A stretch of DNA of 8,843 nt from Candidatus Cloacimonas sp. SDB (GTDB lineage Bacteria > Cloacimonadota > Cloacimonadia > Cloacimonadales > TCS61), in the NCBI GenBank assembly GCA_001412425.1, contig LKUH01000142.1, positions 1 through 8,843 on the forward strand. Reading direction: 5' to 3'. The notes beneath the pieces were generated by a model. The model was not told where the DNA came from. It was given only the letters and a program-made list of their open reading frames with translations, and searched no databases. A program made the translations under genes and the position numbers. Each line of letters opens with the position of its first letter. Positions within the stretch are counted from its first letter, which is position 1. Of this stretch, positions 6,656-8,843 are shown piece by piece.

Positions 6656-7552
6656 ATGAAAAGACTGGTTTTAGCAGTTGTAATTTCCGGCATTATTTTT
6701 CTTAAGATTAATTCACTCCAGGCAAAAATAATGATGTGGGAAATTGGCAAGGGTAACAATGTAGTATATTTACTCGGTTCCATACACGTAATGCCGGAAG
6801 ATGCTTATCCTCTGGATGAGCAGATTGAAGCTGCTTTCGAGAAATCCGACCTACTTGTGGTGGAGCTTGATCCAGGTAAAATTGATCAAAATGAGCTTAA
6901 TGACCTTATTGTAAATTCCGCTTTTTATCCTGATGGAACCAGTTTAAAGTCAGAAATCCCCACAGAGCTTTATAATCCGGTGATTGAAAAATTTCAGGAG
7001 CTTGGAATGCCGGAAGCACAGGTCAACCAGTTCCGTCCCTGGTTTGTAGCTTTAAACCTGGGAATGGGAGCTCTTCAGAAACTGGAGATAAATTCGGCAA
7101 CCGGTATTGATATCCACTTCCTGAACAAAGCACATGAAAAACAGTTAACTATTTTGGAAATGGAAACACCAACAGCTCAGATGGAAGTGCTCTCTTCCAT
7201 GCAGGACAGCACTCAGATAGATTATCTGCAGTATGTGGTAGAAGATTATGATAATGTTAAGGAAGATTTCATGAAACTGCTGTCAGCCTGGGAAGCCGGA
7301 GATGCCGATAAGGTGAACAAACTGTACAGAATCAAATTGAAGGAGCTGGCATCAGAACTGCCCGGTATGAAAGAATACTACCAGAAACTGCTTCCGGACC
7401 GGGATAAGCAGATGGCAGATCAGATCAAAGGTTTTCTGGAATCTGAAGAAGGACACACTTATTTCGTTATTGCAGGGGTTATTCACCTGGTAGGAAAGGA
7501 TGGGATTCTGCAGTTGTTGAAGGATGAGGGTTATTCCGCAGATCAATTCTAA
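6656..7552 (+). CDS. TraB/GumN-family exported protein (putative metalloprotease fold)
   Basis: Member of the TraB/PrgY/GumN (Tiki-like) superfamily, 298 residues. Residues 1-23 are a signal peptide (MKRLVLAVVISGIIFL..., ending LQA), so it acts in the periplasm or on the envelope. The family's two GxxH motifs are present: LLGSIHVMPEDAYPL (39-53, His44) and IAGVIHLVGKDGIL (272-285, His277). Between them are VVELD (68-72), ATGIDIHFL (148-156), ILEMET (166-171) and the LPDRDKQMADQI segment (246-257) carrying the conserved Arg. All expected key residues are seen, so the protein looks intact. Relatives include Tiki metalloproteases and pheromone-shutdown proteins; the bacterial GumN group has no settled substrate. 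A near-perfect ribosome binding site (AGGGAGGA, 6641-6648) precedes the ATG. Probably co-transcribed with the CBM9-like gene. Confidence 0.9.
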   Translation: MKRLVLAVVISGIIFLKINSLQAKIMMWEIGKGNNVVYLLGSIHVMPEDAYPLDEQIEAAFEKSDLLVVELDPGKIDQNELNDLIVNSAFYPDGTSLKSEIPTELYNPVIEKFQELGMPEAQVNQFRPWFVALNLGMGALQKLEINSATGIDIHFLNKAHEKQLTILEMETPTAQMEVLSSMQDSTQIDYLQYVVEDYDNVKEDFMKLLSAWEAGDADKVNKLYRIKLKELASELPGMKEYYQKLLPDRDKQMADQIKGFLESEEGHTYFVIAGVIHLVGKDGILQLLKDEGYSADQF

Positions 7553-7587
7553 AAATAGTGAAATAGTAGTTGAGTGTAATTACCAGG

Positions 7588-7597
7588 ACCTTAAGGT
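7588..7597. repeat. 10-base perfect palindrome at the convergent gene junction
   Basis: ACCTTAAGGT is a perfect palindrome in the 44-base gap between the TraB/GumN stop and the rho stop, touching the rho stop codon. With flanking bases a bulged hairpin (GGA CCTTA ... TAAGG AA TCC, 7586-7609) can be drawn, but no T-run follows on either strand. It is noted as symmetry only; a restriction-site-sized palindrome of this kind can arise by chance. Confidence 0.3.
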
Positions 7598-8679
7598 TAT
7601 AAGGAATCCAGCAGTTCCCTGTTAGTGGGAAACTTTTCAAATAAGGAGAGCAACTGCTGCACAGCTCTGCTTCCCGGCATCTGCAACAGTTCACGCCGCA
7701 GCCTGTTGATCTTCTCCAGATCCGCTTCCTCTATAAGCAATTCTTCTTTCCTGGTACCGCTCTCTTTAATGTTTATCGCCGGAAATATGCGTTCTTCAGC
7801 AATACCGCGATCCAGAATGATCTCGCAGTTCCCTGTACCTTTGAATTCCTGAAAAATAACTTCATCCATGCGGGATCCCGTATCCCGCAGAATTGTTGCC
7901 AGTATTGTACAGGAACCACCACCCTCAACATTGCGGGCTAACCCGAATAAACGGCGCGGAATCTCCAACGCTCCCGAACCCAGTCCACCCGACATAGTAC
8001 GGCTGCGGGAACGGGTATCGGAATTATTGTAAGCCCGGCCCATGCGGGTGAGGCTGTCGATTAAAATAATCACATCATTACTGCATTCCAGTTCCAGTTT
8101 AATATGATCGATCAGTAAGTCACAAAGTTGAATATGGCTGTTGAATCCCTTATCCATGGAACTGTGATAAATCTGGGCTGAAGTGGTCATTTTGAAGGAA
8201 GTGACTTCTTCCGGACGCTCATCGATCAGTAAAATTATCACCCGTGTAGCAGGGTTGATCTCCCTGATACCGTTGGCGATCTCTTCCAGCAGAATGGTCT
8301 TCCCCGCTTTGGGCGGAGAGACTATGAGACCCCGCGTACCTTTGCCGACCGGAATCAGCAGGTCCAGAAGGCGGAGAGATACATATTTTGAACTCCCAAA
8401 ATCAAAGCGTTCACTGGCACTGGAGGCGATCAGGTTTTCATAGGATTTACGCATTTTAAAGACTTCCGGCTCCCTTCCGTTGATCTGCAGGATCCGCCTG
8501 ATCCTGCCGTTTTGGGTTTCACAAAGCAGATCGGCTCCGTTGCGCACCTTATATTTCTGCAGCAGTTGCCTATCCAGCCGGAAAAAAGTCTCATGCCTGT
8601 CGAAGGGCTGCTGCCAGAGGATGGCTTCGTTTTGCCGGGAAATACTTACGATACCCGTAAATGTGTTTTGTTTTTTCAT
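7597..8679 (-). CDS. rho: transcription termination factor Rho, short form with degenerate RNA-binding domain
   Basis: Hexameric RNA/DNA helicase that ends transcription. This form is 360 residues against about 419 in E. coli. The motor is complete: Walker A PPKAGKT (122-128), LIDERPEEVT with catalytic Glu154 (151-160), Walker B VIILIDSLTR (203-212), R-loop TGSRMDEV (267-274), EEFKGTGN-like segment (278-284), arginine valve Arg297 and arginine finger Arg310 in SGTRKEELL. The bicyclomycin-contact region (PPKAGKT, DER, IDS, FKGTG, SGTR) looks conserved. Odd points: the N-terminal helical domain is absent, with an in-frame stop two codons above the ATG; the cold-shock-type RNA-binding domain (about 1-75) has RQNEAILWQ where E. 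coli has DGFGFLR; and the Q-loop (217-238) is one residue longer and arginine-rich (TRSRSRTMSGG). It may be a lineage form or a second Rho paralogue. It converges on the TraB/GumN gene. Confidence 0.94.
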   Translation of the reverse strand: MKKQNTFTGIVSISRQNEAILWQQPFDRHETFFRLDRQLLQKYKVRNGADLLCETQNGRIRRILQINGREPEVFKMRKSYENLIASSASERFDFGSSKYVSLRLLDLLIPVGKGTRGLIVSPPKAGKTILLEEIANGIREINPATRVIILLIDERPEEVTSFKMTTSAQIYHSSMDKGFNSHIQLCDLLIDHIKLELECSNDVIILIDSLTRMGRAYNNSDTRSRSRTMSGGLGSGALEIPRRLFGLARNVEGGGSCTILATILRDTGSRMDEVIFQEFKGTGNCEIILDRGIAEERIFPAINIKESGTRKEELLIEEADLEKINRLRRELLQMPGSRAVQQLLSLFEKFPTNRELLDSL

Positions 8680-8784
8680 ACAGGTTTATTCTTTCATTCA
8701 GGCTGAAACTGTCAATTAATTGTAGTAGTGATTTATTTAGTCTGCTTTTACAATGGTTAGCAGGTAAGGTTGACTTGTGTTATG

Positions 8785-8817
8785 GTTGCTATTTTGAAGT
8801 TATAGCAGCTGTTTTTC
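8785..8817 (+). terminator. weak terminator-like hairpin with T-run
   Basis: GTTGCTAT (8785-8792) pairs with ATAGCAGC (8802-8809), including one U-G pair, around a 9-base loop, and is followed by TGTTTTTC. The stem is AT-rich and short. No plus-strand gene ends just before it; it lies upstream of rho on the opposite strand, where it has no T-run. It could be part of the rho leader region or chance. The rest of 8680-8843 shows no gene and no convincing promoter. Confidence 0.2.
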
Positions 8818-8843
8818 TATATCTTCATTTTTCTTTGTCACCC

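Noticed and set aside
8687..8715. TTGACA box (minus strand, 8710-8715) as the rho promoter
   Set aside because: The -35 match is perfect, but at 17-18 bases spacing the -10 positions read AGAATA or GAATAA, a poor match. The leader would be nearly absent and would exclude a ribosome binding site.
8680..8843. A missing N-terminal part of Rho upstream of the chosen ATG
   Set aside because: A TAA stop lies two codons upstream in frame and I saw no Rho_N-like sequence in the remaining 164 bases.
1..8843. Defence system, mobile element, CRISPR array or integration site
   Set aside because: No transposase, integrase, nuclease, regularly spaced repeats, tRNA or terminal inverted repeats were found. 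All eight genes belong to metabolic, transport, envelope or transcription families.

Overview
The window looks like an ordinary chromosomal segment of a Gram-negative bacterium. It carries eight protein genes, tightly packed, and no RNA gene, insertion sequence or CRISPR array that I can see. Three predicted exported proteins with N-terminal signal peptides (a PNGase F-like glycanase, a CBM9-type protein and a TraB/GumN protein) suggest a heterotroph that degrades glycans. Protein style, especially the CBM9-like protein, points to the wider Fibrobacterota/Chlorobiota/Bacteroidota (FCB) neighbourhood. Clear GGAG-type ribosome binding sites at several starts fit Bacteroidota proper less well, so a relative such as Cloacimonadota or a similar candidate phylum is possible. 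That placement is inference.

Layout: 51-1580 (minus) is a GH20 beta-N-acetylhexosaminidase without a signal peptide. It is divergent, across a 198-base intergenic region, from 1779-3428 (plus), an exported two-part protein. That protein has a lectin/LamG-like N-terminal half and a C-terminal half resembling peptide-N-glycosidase F. The intergenic region holds plausible divergent promoters and an 18-base inverted repeat touching one -35 box. The glycanase gene overlaps a GNAT acetyltransferase by 4 bases. This overlaps an EamA/DMT transporter by 8 bases, which overlaps a class I glutamine amidotransferase by 29 bases, so these four read as one transcription unit. After a 133-base gap with a weak promoter candidate and an imperfect direct repeat come a CBM9-like exported protein (5558-6622) and a TraB/GumN-family protein (6656-7552). 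These run in the same direction, 33 bases apart. A short Rho factor (7597-8679, minus) converges on the TraB/GumN gene, with 44 bases between their ends and no intrinsic terminator.

The most coherent functional story is glycoprotein use. An exported PNGase F homologue would release N-glycans from asparagine, and a hexosaminidase without a signal peptide would remove terminal GlcNAc/GalNAc from imported oligosaccharides. The acetyltransferase, transporter and amidotransferase have no obvious glycan role and may simply be co-transcribed. The two points most worth a second look are the PNGase F-like architecture, with an apparent Glu-to-Asp change at one active-site position, and the Rho protein. 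The latter lacks the N-terminal helical domain and has lost the aromatic RNP1-like RNA-binding motif while keeping an intact motor.
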